From: Spirosoma agri | Lineage (GTDB): Bacteria > Bacteroidota > Bacteroidia > Cytophagales > Spirosomataceae | Direction of reading: 5' to 3' | Assembly (NCBI RefSeq): GCF_010747415.1 | Contig: NZ_JAAGNZ010000001.1 | Coordinates: 3,410,001 to 3,474,000, forward strand | DNA: 64,000 bases | Part shown: positions 43,381-52,219 of the stretch, piece after piece | Position numbering within the stretch: position 1 is the first letter of the stretch | How the letters are laid out: every line of letters begins with the position of its first letter | Made by a program: the position numbers and the translations under genes | The notes under the pieces: generated by a model | Database searches by the model: none | Told to the model about the DNA's origin: nothing | What the model saw: only the letters and a program-made list of their open reading frames with translations

Positions 43381-44079
43381 ATGAAACTACTCGTGTATCT
43401 CTTCCTGACCGGGTTCTTCGTTAGCCCAACCCTTGCCCAGAAAATCATTCAGAAAACGCTGGCGGTCGCACCAAATCAACGGGTAAATCTGAACCTGAAA
43501 TTCGCCGACAGCATCCAGATACGCTATTGGGACAAATCGGAGATCTCGGTGCGTATAGCCGCCACCGTTAACGGAGGACGTCTGAACGATGCACTGCTGG
43601 TTACGACCGGCTCGACCGATCAGGAAGTCAGCGTCAAAACCGATTTCGATAATGACCTACTGAAACAGGGCAAAGCCGAAGACTGTCCCGGCACCCACTC
43701 AACCTGGCAAACAGAACGCAACGGCCAGCGTTATTACGTATGCAGCGAGATCAATTACCAGGTTTATCTACCCAAAAAGGCGCAACTGAGCGTTGAATCG
43801 ATCAACGGTAACATCGACATTCGGGGCGCAACAGCCGCCGTATTTGCCAAAACGATCAGCGGCTTTGTCGATATGACCTGGCCCACCGGGCAAGGCGCTA
43901 ACCTCTCGGTGAAAACGATAACGGGCGAAGTCTACTCGGACCTGGCTATCGACTTCAAGAACAAGAAGGAAAAGCACCCCATTGTCGGTTACCTGCTGGA
44001 AGGAACGACGAACGGCGGAGGCCCCAGTGTCCATCTGGAATCCATCAGCAACAATATTTTCTTACGCAAGAACGAGTGA
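43381..44079 (+). CDS. Exported DUF4097-like beta-helix protein 2
   Basis: A 232-residue relative of the preceding protein, with a signal peptide (ending TLAQ near residue 20). It shares the repeat style (LSVESINGNIDIRGATAAVFAKTISGFVDMTWP, LSVKTITGEVYSDLAIDF) and the same last segment (LEGTTNGGGPSVHLESISNNIFLRK against EGTANGGGVEMQLKTINSNIYIRK). A Cys pair (EDCPGTH...YYVCSE) absent from the first copy may form a disulfide. Together they look like the envelope output, or the sensed components, of the ECF system. Confidence 0.8.
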   Translation: MKLLVYLFLTGFFVSPTLAQKIIQKTLAVAPNQRVNLNLKFADSIQIRYWDKSEISVRIAATVNGGRLNDALLVTTGSTDQEVSVKTDFDNDLLKQGKAEDCPGTHSTWQTERNGQRYYVCSEINYQVYLPKKAQLSVESINGNIDIRGATAAVFAKTISGFVDMTWPTGQGANLSVKTITGEVYSDLAIDFKNKKEKHPIVGYLLEGTTNGGGPSVHLESISNNIFLRKNE

Positions 44080-44092
44080 CCAGCCTTGATTA

Positions 44093-44126
44093 AAACGGGT
44101 GACCGGGAACTGCCGATCACCCGTTT
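44093..44126 (+). terminator. Terminator of ECF/DUF4097 operon
   Basis: Arms AAACGGGTGA (44093-44102) and TCACCCGTTT (44117-44126), extended by three inner pairs, 13 bp after the last stop of the cluster. Confidence 0.7.
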
Positions 44127-44250
44127 ATCGGCATCGGTCAGGCCGGTAGATAGAATCTTTACGTACCCTGCCGGTCCCGGCAATTTCGCGGCAAAAAAAT
44201 AGATATATGTTTTCTGGTTCAATGCGTTGTAAAGGAAATGCAATAACTCT

Positions 44251-47166
44251 ATGCGTCTCGTCTACATCATTGGACTACTTGCTCTTTGCCTGGGCGCACT
44301 GCTTAAGCCAACGGTCAGCCAGGCTACACACGTACGGGCCGGTGAAATCACAACCCGACGGCTTCCCGGCTCCTCGTTGACCTATCTCATTACGCTCACG
44401 GCGTATTACGACGAAAGCCCCAAAGGAAGGGATGCGTCCCTATCGGCCCGCGACAATCCGATTTGCTTTGGCGATGGCACGAGTGAAGTGGTGCTCAGGT
44501 CTGGCCGAACGTTTATCAACGGAAACACGTCTTCGGTCAATTCCTATACAGTCATTCACACCTACGCGGGACCGGGTGCTTATGTCATTGGTGCGCAGAT
44601 CGTCAATCGCAACGAAGGAACGCTCAATCTGCCCCCTGCCGCTGATTCGGATGACATTTCCTTTTACGTCTCAACGACCATTCTGATCAATGCGGCTTTG
44701 CAGGTGAACTCAACGCCGGTTATGCTCAATCCCCCACTGGATTCAGCCCGCGTTGGGCAGAAGTTTTGCCATAATCCAGCCGCGTTCGATGTGGATGGCG
44801 ACAGTCTGGCTTATCGATTATACCAACCTCAGCAAGGCTTTATCAACAGTTGTCGCAGCCGGATCATTCCGGCTTATCTCGATCCTACCCAGTTTAGTAG
44901 CGCGCGGGAAGACGGCGGCACCCCGGACACGTTCACGATCGACCCCGTAACGGGCGATCTGTGCTGGGATGCGCCGGGGCAGGCCGGTCAGTTCAACTTT
45001 GCCTTTATCATTGAGGAATGGCGAAACGGGGTACTCATCGGGGAAATCATCCGCGACATGCAGCTTACCGTTGTCGATCAACCCAACAAACGACCACTCA
45101 TTGCCGGGGCCGAAATCTGCGTCGAAGCGGGCACCCTGATTCAGCAGGCGATCACGGCTACCGACCCCGATGGACAACGGGTCATTATCCGGGGCTACGG
45201 CGGGCCGTTTAACATTAATAGCGATGGGCTTCCGCTACCCGCCGATCTTCGCATTCCACCCGAGTACGCCAGACTCATTAATGGAGGTGTTTCCCTGGCT
45301 CAGCCAGCGACGGTTACCTTCTCCTGGCAAACCAACTGCAATCAGGCCCGTGAGGAACCGTATGACATTACGCTCAAGGTGAACGATGTGCCGCCGGGCC
45401 GGGGCACAGTTTCGCTCGTGTCGTTTGCCACATTACGCATCCGGCTCTATGCGCCATCCGTAAAAAATCTGACCGCCCGACCAACGGCTACTGTTGCCGG
45501 GCGAGCCATTCAACTCAACTGGACGGCCTACAGCTGCGGACGAATTGTGAATACGGGAGCGGGGCTTGACACGACTAAACTCATTGTTTACCGGAAGGAA
45601 GGGTGCACTACTGTTGACATTCAGCCATGCGTTACGGGCCTTGACCCAAGTTTTGGCTATCAGCAAATTGCCAGCATTCCCTACACGGCCACCAGTTACG
45701 TGGATACAAGCGCGCTCCGACGGGGTGTCAGCTATTCGTATCGGATCGTGGCCCGTAATCCCGGCATCGGCAACAACGGAGGACTCAGCGTTGCTTCCAC
45801 CGAAGCCTGTCTCGAACTACCGCTGCTGGCTCCGGTGATGACCCAGGTTACCGTCGATAGCACGGATACGCAGCGGGGTCGGATCACCGTTCGCTGGACC
45901 CGGCCAATCGGGCTTACACCCGGTGATCTGGGGGCTCCGTACCAATACCGGCTCCAGCGGGCAACGGGGCTGGCAGGTACTGACTTTGTGAACATTGCTA
46001 CGATCAATACAACACTACAGGCCGGGGTGGCCGACACGGTCTATATCGACCGAGGCAGTTCCGTGAGTGCGTTGAATACGACGGCCAATGCGTATCGGTA
46101 TCGGGTGGAGTTTTATTATACCGGCACCAACGGTCAATTTACCCGATTGGATGTGACCGACCCGGCTTCCAGCGTTCGACTGGCGGCTACCCCCAGCCAG
46201 CGACAGGTTGCGTTGAGCTGGCAGGCAAACACGCCCTGGAGTAACGATAACCGAACGCATGACATCTACCGAAGCCGATCAGGGCCCACTGGCCCGTTCA
46301 ACAAAATTGCCGAGGTACGGGTGCAGGGGCCGCAGACGTATGTGTTCACCGATACGGGTAATGACACCTTTCTGGCCGATGGCAACACGAGCCGTATCCT
46401 TACCGCCGACAGCAGCTACTGTTACCGGGTGATGACCCGTGGCCAATATGCCGATCCGAAACTGGCGGGTCTGGCTCCGATCGAAAATTACAGTCAGGTT
46501 CTGTGCGCAACACCCAGCGACACGACTAAGCCGTGCGCTCCCCAGCTAAGGCTGGACAGTCTGAACTGCGCGAACCTGAGCAGTGAGAGCCTATGTGGTC
46601 AGGTCAGTTTTACCAACAAACTGCGCTGGACGCTGACCACTGGCCCAACCTGCGATCCGAACGTGGTCGGCTATAAACTGTACTACGGGCGCTACAGCCA
46701 GGATACGCCCGCCGTACTGGCCAGCATTCCGGCACCAACGACCACCTTCGACCATACGAATCTGACGACAGTAGCGGGTTGCTATTACGTGACGGCGGTG
46801 AGTCGATCGGGGGTGGAAAGCCTGCCTTCGAACCGGGTCTGCAATGATGCCTGTCCGGCCTTTGTGCTGCCCAACGTATTCACGCCCAACGGCGATGGAA
46901 AGAACGATCTGTTCGTTCCTTTGGCGTGTCCCCGCTTTGTGGAAAGCGTTGCGCTGATCGTCTTCAATCGCTATGGCAGCAAGGTGTATGAAGGAACCAG
47001 TCCAACGCTGGCCTGGAATGGAAAGACGACCAATGGGGCCGATTTACCCACGGGGTTGTACTATTATCAGGTGAGCGTCCGGTACGCGGTGCTGGATCGG
47101 GATGCGGCCCCGCAAGTGCTCAAAGGCTGGGTGCAGATTCTGCGCGAGGGTGTGAGTATGCGCTAG
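44251..47166 (+). CDS. Large type IX-secreted surface protein with gliding-motility C-terminal domain
   Basis: A 971-residue exported protein (signal peptide ending about SQA). It starts with THVRAGEITTRRLPGSSLTYLITLTAYYD, a form common in large Cytophagales surface proteins. The N-terminal half has immunoglobulin-like repeats (AFDVDGDSLAYRLYQP, ATDPDGQRVIIRGYGG). The middle has fibronectin type III-like repeats (RISYSYRIVARNP-type ends at about 500 and 740). The end is the type B T9SS sorting domain: LPNVFTPNGDGKNDLFVP, FNRYGSKVYEG, WNGKTTNGADLPTGLYYYQV. It should be secreted by the type IX system and held at the surface; ligand unknown. Confidence 0.9.
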   Translation: MRLVYIIGLLALCLGALLKPTVSQATHVRAGEITTRRLPGSSLTYLITLTAYYDESPKGRDASLSARDNPICFGDGTSEVVLRSGRTFINGNTSSVNSYTVIHTYAGPGAYVIGAQIVNRNEGTLNLPPAADSDDISFYVSTTILINAALQVNSTPVMLNPPLDSARVGQKFCHNPAAFDVDGDSLAYRLYQPQQGFINSCRSRIIPAYLDPTQFSSAREDGGTPDTFTIDPVTGDLCWDAPGQAGQFNFAFIIEEWRNGVLIGEIIRDMQLTVVDQPNKRPLIAGAEICVEAGTLIQQAITATDPDGQRVIIRGYGGPFNINSDGLPLPADLRIPPEYARLINGGVSLAQPATVTFSWQTNCNQAREEPYDITLKVNDVPPGRGTVSLVSFATLRIRLYAPSVKNLTARPTATVAGRAIQLNWTAYSCGRIVNTGAGLDTTKLIVYRKEGCTTVDIQPCVTGLDPSFGYQQIASIPYTATSYVDTSALRRGVSYSYRIVARNPGIGNNGGLSVASTEACLELPLLAPVMTQVTVDSTDTQRGRITVRWTRPIGLTPGDLGAPYQYRLQRATGLAGTDFVNIATINTTLQAGVADTVYIDRGSSVSALNTTANAYRYRVEFYYTGTNGQFTRLDVTDPASSVRLAATPSQRQVALSWQANTPWSNDNRTHDIYRSRSGPTGPFNKIAEVRVQGPQTYVFTDTGNDTFLADGNTSRILTADSSYCYRVMTRGQYADPKLAGLAPIENYSQVLCATPSDTTKPCAPQLRLDSLNCANLSSESLCGQVSFTNKLRWTLTTGPTCDPNVVGYKLYYGRYSQDTPAVLASIPAPTTTFDHTNLTTVAGCYYVTAVSRSGVESLPSNRVCNDACPAFVLPNVFTPNGDGKNDLFVPLACPRFVESVALIVFNRYGSKVYEGTSPTLAWNGKTTNGADLPTGLYYYQVSVRYAVLDRDAAPQVLKGWVQILREGVSMR

Positions 47167-47240
47167 CTAAATGGGCGCGAACAATTCGGAATAGGTATGG
47201 TTTATCCTACAGTTATTCATTTTCAACTTAGTAAAAGGTC

Positions 47241-47879
47241 ATGGCATCGTTGGCAGATAGAATAGGAAGTTTTTTCAGCGGCAATGACTCGTCGGCCGAC
47301 GAAGGGTTACGCGATCTGTTCATCAGCGAATTAAAGCGAGTCTATCACGTAGAAAAGCGGGCAGTCAACGCATTGGTCGATCAGGCGGATGCCAGCACAA
47401 CCAATGAAGTGCAAGCTGCCTTTTTGCAACATGAGGACGAGAGCCGCATTCAGGTTGAACGGCTGGAAGAAATTTTCAGAATAATCGGTATACAGACCGA
47501 AGAACATGCGTCTGGGGCTATCGACGGGCTGATCAGTGATGCTAAAGCTGTGATTTCGGAAACAGAAGCGGGTTCACTGACGCGGGACGCGGCCCTGATT
47601 ATTGCGGCCCAGAAGATAGAGCACTACGAAATTGCTATTTATGGTTCGCTCCTCACGCTGGCGAACGTGCTGGATTTTACCCAGTCGGCAGAGTTGCTCG
47701 CGCAGACGCTGGAGGAGGAAAAAGCAACGGATCATAAATTGACCGTGCTGGCTCAGTCTTTCGTGAACTCGCGCGCCAAAGAGGAAGAAGATCAACATCC
47801 GGGAAGCCATCACGCGAGTCGCCAGCCCCTGCATGGGTCTGATGCCGACGTGACGCTGGGTGGTCCGCTGGGTATTTAG
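47241..47879 (+). CDS. DUF892 (YciF-like) ferritin-like protein
   Basis: A 212-residue cytosolic protein of the DUF892/YciE-YciF family. It has a four-helix ferritin-like core with LRDLFISELKRVYHVEKRAVNAL, FLQHEDESRIQVERLEEIF, AAQKIEHYEIAIYGSLLTLA and LEEEKATDHKLTVLAQ. The conserved Glu/His residues (ExxxxE..H, EHYE, EEE..H) are placed to bind a di-metal site. YciF-type proteins are linked to general or osmotic stress. A flexible His/Ser-rich tail follows the core. Single gene ended by a two-way terminator. Confidence 0.88.
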   Translation: MASLADRIGSFFSGNDSSADEGLRDLFISELKRVYHVEKRAVNALVDQADASTTNEVQAAFLQHEDESRIQVERLEEIFRIIGIQTEEHASGAIDGLISDAKAVISETEAGSLTRDAALIIAAQKIEHYEIAIYGSLLTLANVLDFTQSAELLAQTLEEEKATDHKLTVLAQSFVNSRAKEEEDQHPGSHHASRQPLHGSDADVTLGGPLGI

Positions 47880-47894
47880 TGTGTCGAATTGAGT

Positions 47895-47931
47895 AAAAGG
47901 TCCGGGAAAGACGTTCTTTTCCGGACCTTTT
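47895..47931. terminator. Bidirectional terminator, DUF892 / epoxide hydrolase
   Basis: Arms AAAAGGTCCGG (47895-47905) and CCGGACCTTTT (47921-47931) end in A- and T-runs on the two sides, so they serve both converging genes (stops at 47879 and 47941). Confidence 0.85.
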
Positions 47932-47940
47932 GCGTTTATC

Positions 47941-49095
47941 CTATCGTCCATTTCGCAGTGGCCGGAAAAATTCCCGAATATCGTTGGCTAACCGTTCGGG
48001 TTCTTCGAGGGCAGCAAAGTGGCCCCCCTCAGGCATCTGTGTCCAGCGCTGCACGTTGAAAAACCGATCGGCAAATGCTCTGGGTGGCGGAATCAGGTCT
48101 TTGGGGAATAGCGCTACCCCAGTTGGCACTTCGGTCTTTTTGGACGCGGTATCGGGTGGTTGTTGCTGAGACTCGTAGTAGAGCCGTATCGACGAATTGA
48201 TGGTTTCAGTGACCCAATAAATGGTTGCATTCGTCAGCAGTTCATCTTTCGTAAACCGGCGTTCTACGTCGCCGTCCGAATCACTCCACCGTTGAAACTT
48301 TTCGACAAGCCACGACAGCAAGCCAGCAGGTGAATCATTGAGTCCGTAGGCCAGCGTTTGCGGCTTCGTCGATTGAATCAGTGCATAGGCTCCTTCGCGC
48401 ATTTGCCAGGTCTGCCCGGCTTTCAGGTAGTCCTGTTCGTCGGGCGTCAATTCGTCGGGGTTTACGGTGAACAGATGGTGGTACGGAATATCCGTCAGGT
48501 GAATGCCGATCATGGCTTCGGGATACCCGAAGGCTAGTTGCTCGGTTATGCTGCTTCCCCAATCGCCACCGTGTGCTCCAAAGCGCTTGTAATTCAACCG
48601 ATCGGTCATCAGGTGCGCAAACACGTCGGCAGCCCGACCCGCCGTAAACCCTTTCTCATGTGGCCGCTCCGAAAACCCGTAACCAGGAATGGAAGGAACG
48701 ATCACATCGAACGAATCCTCGGCCCGTCCACCGTATTTTTCCGGGTCGGTCAATAGCGGAATGAGCTTATACATGCGAAAAAACGAATCCGGCCAGCCGT
48801 GGGACAGCACGATTGGCATCGGATCTGGCCCCTTCCCCCGTTCATGGATAAAGTGAATGCCAAGCCCATCGATGGTTGTCTTGAACTGAGGGAACTGATT
48901 CAGACGGGTTTCCTGCTTCCGCCAGTCGAATACATCGTGCCAGTATCGCAGCAGTTCCTGAAGATAAGCCCGATTCGTCCCATAGTCCCAGCCGGCACCG
49001 TCAATTTCGTCGGGCCATCGGGTGCGGATCAGGCGTTCACGCAGATCGTCCAGCGTTGTCTGCGGAATAGCAATCGTGAAAGGCTGAATTTCCAT
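47941..49095 (-). CDS. Epoxide hydrolase with EHN domain
   Basis: A 384-residue alpha/beta hydrolase without a signal peptide. The N-terminal EHN domain reads IQPFTIAIPQTTLDDLRERL, with RWPDE and W..YWHDVFDWRKQE. The core has the oxyanion motif LSHGWPDSFF, IVPSIPGYGFSERP, the nucleophile Asp178 in AHGGDWGSS (epoxide hydrolases use Asp in place of Ser), and a C-terminal His in EGGHFAALEEPERL. It opens epoxides to diols, in line with microsomal-type enzymes. Isolated gene. Confidence 0.9.
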   Translation of the reverse strand: MEIQPFTIAIPQTTLDDLRERLIRTRWPDEIDGAGWDYGTNRAYLQELLRYWHDVFDWRKQETRLNQFPQFKTTIDGLGIHFIHERGKGPDPMPIVLSHGWPDSFFRMYKLIPLLTDPEKYGGRAEDSFDVIVPSIPGYGFSERPHEKGFTAGRAADVFAHLMTDRLNYKRFGAHGGDWGSSITEQLAFGYPEAMIGIHLTDIPYHHLFTVNPDELTPDEQDYLKAGQTWQMREGAYALIQSTKPQTLAYGLNDSPAGLLSWLVEKFQRWSDSDGDVERRFTKDELLTNATIYWVTETINSSIRLYYESQQQPPDTASKKTEVPTGVALFPKDLIPPPRAFADRFFNVQRWTQMPEGGHFAALEEPERLANDIREFFRPLRNGR

Positions 49096-49289
49096 ATATC
49101 AAGCAGTTGTATTTTATTGTAAACCTGCTCATCTGGCGATTGTTACCGGCGATTAGCCTCTTCGCTTTTACGGAACTTTGATCGTCGTTCACTTACCGCT
49201 TATGTAATGCTTCTGCATCCAGTTCTTTGTTTTTAATACTTTAGCCTGCTCAACCAACCTTGTCGGACCCCGATTCCGAAACACACTCA

Positions 49290-51167
49290 ATGAAGAAGTT
49301 CGCTTTTATTTATTGCCTTACGCTGTACGTGGTGGGTAGCGCACACGCCCAGAGCCTATACATGCCGCGCAACGTAAAGCAGGCGTACCAGAAAGGCACC
49401 CGGTCGCCGGACGGAAAACCCGGCAAAAACTACTGGCAAAATTCAGCGCGATACGATATCGCCATTACGGCCACCCCGCCCAACCGAACGATTCAGGGCA
49501 CCGAAACCATTACGTACCTCAACAACAGTCCGGATACGCTGAAAATCCTGATTTTCAAGCTATTTCTGAACAGTCATAAGCCGGGAGCGGTTCGTCAGTC
49601 TGCCGTGTCTACGGAGTACATGACATCGGGTATTCACATCGATAAATTTGCCGAAAACAACACGACAAAAATCTGGGAGGAGGCTGCCACAGCCACGACG
49701 AAGCGGGTTGCGCTGACCAAACCGCTACTCCCCCGCGACTCGGTCAAACTGTCGATCGACTGGCACTACGATATTTCCGCTGAGAGCAACCGCGAAGGGG
49801 CACTCGATTCGACTACGTTCTTCCTGGCTTATTTCTATCCCCGCGTAGCCGTGTATGACGATTATTATGGCTGGGACCGCACCGAGTTTACCGAAGCGCA
49901 GGAGTTTTACAGCGACTTCAACGAGTACACCTTCACGGTGAATGTTCCCAAAAACTACCTGGTCTGGGCCACCGGCGACCTGCTCAATGCCAACGAGGTG
50001 TTACAGCCTACCTACGCCAAACGCCTGAGCGAATCAATGCAGACGGATTCTGTAATTCATGTGGCCACACTCGCCGACGTAACGTCGGGCAACGTTACTA
50101 AATCGCAGCCTGTGAATTCGTGGAAATGGAAAGCGAATTACGTACCCGACATTGCGCTGTGCATCAGCAACCATTACGTCTGGGACGCGTCGAGTGTGGT
50201 TGTTGATAAGAAAACCAACCGTCGATCGAGCGTACAGGTGGCTTTTCTGGATGATGCAAAAGACTTTCACCAGATGGTAGGTTTCGGGCGGCACTCCCTC
50301 GACTGGTTCTCCAATAACTGGCCCGGTATACCCTACCCGTATCCGAAAACGACGATCGTTCAGGGCTTTGCCGACATGGAATATCCGATGATGGTGAACG
50401 ATGCCACCACGCCGGACCCTAGGTTCTCGCGGTTTGTGGCCGAACACGAGATCGCGCATACCTGGTTTCCCTTCTACATGGGCATCAACGAAACCCGCTA
50501 CGGATTCATGGACGAGGGCTGGGTGACGGCCCTGGAATACCTGATCAGCCAGGCCGATCTGGGCACGGAACAGGCAACGAAAAATTTCCAGCAGTTTCGG
50601 GTGGCTTACTGGAGCAAAGATCCGTCCGCCGAGCAGGATCTGCCAATCATCACCCCGGCCAATGTGCTGAGTGGTGCGGCACTGGGAAACAATGAATACG
50701 GCAAAGCAGCTATCGGGTATCTGGCGCTCAAAGAATTACTGGGCGATGCCGTGTTTAAAAAGTCGATGCACGAGTTCATGAATCGCTGGCACGGCAAACA
50801 CCCTACCCCGTGGGATATGTTCTACAGCTTTAACAATGCCTCCGGGCAAGATCTGAACTGGTTCTGGACTAACTGGTTTTTCAGCAACAACTACATCGAT
50901 TTCGGCATCCGGAACGTTGCTCCATCCTCGACAAAATGCGCGGTTACGCTGGACAATATTGGTGGTTACGTAGCCCCGGTCGATCTTGTCGTCACGTTCA
51001 CGGATGGCACCAAAGAGACATTCCACCAGACGCCCAATCTCTGGAAAGCAAACCAGAAACAAGCAACGGTCAACCTGCCGGTGAGCAAAAAGATTCAGTC
51101 GATCAACCTGGAAGGCGGCATTTTTATGGATGCGGACGCGACCAATGACAGCTGGAAAGCGAAGTAA
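49290..51167 (+). CDS. Exported M1-family metallopeptidase
   Basis: A 625-residue aminopeptidase-like protein with a signal peptide (ending AHAQ). The zinc site is complete: His386-Glu387-x2-His390 (HEIAHTWF) and Glu409 (MDEGWVTALEY), with the M1 spacing of 18 residues. The GXMEN substrate motif is altered to GFADMEYPMM, as in exported Bacteroidota relatives. The N-terminal beta domain (YDIAITATPPNRTIQGTETITYLN) matches the family. ATG 49290 begins the signal peptide; the frame extends upstream to a TTG at 49260 without adding a domain. It probably trims peptides in the periplasm. Confidence 0.9.
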   Translation: MKKFAFIYCLTLYVVGSAHAQSLYMPRNVKQAYQKGTRSPDGKPGKNYWQNSARYDIAITATPPNRTIQGTETITYLNNSPDTLKILIFKLFLNSHKPGAVRQSAVSTEYMTSGIHIDKFAENNTTKIWEEAATATTKRVALTKPLLPRDSVKLSIDWHYDISAESNREGALDSTTFFLAYFYPRVAVYDDYYGWDRTEFTEAQEFYSDFNEYTFTVNVPKNYLVWATGDLLNANEVLQPTYAKRLSESMQTDSVIHVATLADVTSGNVTKSQPVNSWKWKANYVPDIALCISNHYVWDASSVVVDKKTNRRSSVQVAFLDDAKDFHQMVGFGRHSLDWFSNNWPGIPYPYPKTTIVQGFADMEYPMMVNDATTPDPRFSRFVAEHEIAHTWFPFYMGINETRYGFMDEGWVTALEYLISQADLGTEQATKNFQQFRVAYWSKDPSAEQDLPIITPANVLSGAALGNNEYGKAAIGYLALKELLGDAVFKKSMHEFMNRWHGKHPTPWDMFYSFNNASGQDLNWFWTNWFFSNNYIDFGIRNVAPSSTKCAVTLDNIGGYVAPVDLVVTFTDGTKETFHQTPNLWKANQKQATVNLPVSKKIQSINLEGGIFMDADATNDSWKAK

Positions 51168-51190
51168 GCGGTTGTATCTGTAGTATCTTC

Positions 51191-51246
51191 ACCGGAAATC
51201 GCGAGTTGGTTCAGGTAACGGATTGAACTAACTCGCGATTTCCGGT
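51191..51246. terminator. Hairpin terminator overlapping the end of the NAT gene
   Basis: Arms 51191-51213 and 51224-51246 pair over 23 positions with one G-U wobble; loop 10 nt. The left arm includes the stop of the minus-strand NAT gene (51211-51213) and the loop and right arm encode its last residues (TGNRELVQSVT). It also lies 24 bp after the M1 peptidase stop, so it serves both genes. Confidence 0.75.
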
Positions 51247-52011
51247 AAAGGCTTTTACATCAATCCCGAAGTAGTCGAGTAATAACCGTTCGAAATCATT
51301 CTGATCAACGACAGGCTGTTCGACCACCCGATCCGGCATCGTGATCTTCAACGTACGGTCGGTCAGCGTGATTCGCCCGGTGGGGATTACGATCGTACAA
51401 AGTTTATTTTGGGTAAAATAGGAGTCCGGCGAGGTTTGATGAAACCAGCACATAGCCGAAAAGTCGGTCAGTTCCCGCGCCGTTTCCGTAAAGCGATAAG
51501 CCGGTATCCAGTCTCCGGCTTCGTCCTGCTGCTCAACACATAAATAATCCGCATCGTATCTCGACAGCTGATACCGCCCGGTCCGGTCCTCATGGGTTTG
51601 ATTCAGCGTCAACGGCATTGGATGCAGGGGAAACCGTCGGCCAAACCCCACATCAACCAGCCAATCGCTCCCATCGATATGGACAATGTTGGCCAGGTGA
51701 TCGAACTCATCATTATAACCGTTCCCCGGATCATACACCCGTCCTGATATGCGCTTCACCTGAAAGCCAATAGCCCGGAGTAATTCGTAAAAGAGGCCGT
51801 TCAGTTCGTAGCAGAATCCGCCCCGCCGTTGTGTAACGATCTTGTCAAACAACGCATCCGGCTCAAGCACGATCGCTTGTCCGTACTGAGTATTCAGGTT
51901 CTCAAGTGGTACGGCCAATAGATGCTGGTAATGAAGCGCTTGCAGTGTTGCCAGCGTCGTTTCCAACTCGCCGGTATACCGAATCCGGTTCAGATAAGCT
52001 TTAATATCCAT
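51211..52011 (-). CDS. Arylamine N-acetyltransferase
   Basis: A 266-residue cytosolic enzyme that moves acetyl from acetyl-CoA to arylamines or hydrazines. The Cys protease-like triad is intact: Cys67 (RRGGFCYELN), His105 (FDHLANIV) and Asp120 (WLVDVGFG). The N-terminus AYLNRIRYTGELETTLATLQALHYQHLLAVPLENL is typical. Its C-terminal codons form one arm of a terminator hairpin shared with the convergent peptidase gene. A good promoter lies directly upstream. Confidence 0.93.
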   Translation of the reverse strand: MDIKAYLNRIRYTGELETTLATLQALHYQHLLAVPLENLNTQYGQAIVLEPDALFDKIVTQRRGGFCYELNGLFYELLRAIGFQVKRISGRVYDPGNGYNDEFDHLANIVHIDGSDWLVDVGFGRRFPLHPMPLTLNQTHEDRTGRYQLSRYDADYLCVEQQDEAGDWIPAYRFTETARELTDFSAMCWFHQTSPDSYFTQNKLCTIVIPTGRITLTDRTLKITMPDRVVEQPVVDQNDFERLLLDYFGIDVKAFTGNRELVQSVT

Positions 52012-52034
52012 GCTAGTGGTCTGAAATAACGGAC

Positions 52035-52063
52035 CAAAAGTAAGTCAAATTCTGAACAGCAAC
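52035..52063 (-). promoter_or_regulatory. Promoter of NAT gene
   Basis: On the minus strand GTTG (52063-52060), a 17-nt spacer, then TACTTTTG (52042-52035), a full match to TAnnTTTG. The start codon at 52011 lies 23 nt downstream. Confidence 0.5.
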
Positions 52064-52219
52064 CGGTCTATCTGTCTTGAATTGAATAGAACTACCGGCA
52101 GATTGCCCTTTCGTGGGACTGAGTTGGACTTACCTAACTTTTGTCCTATAAATCGGCGGATATTGGAACAATAAAGTACTATTGAACGTCTCTAAAGCAG
52201 AGACTTTTATTTTGAGTTT

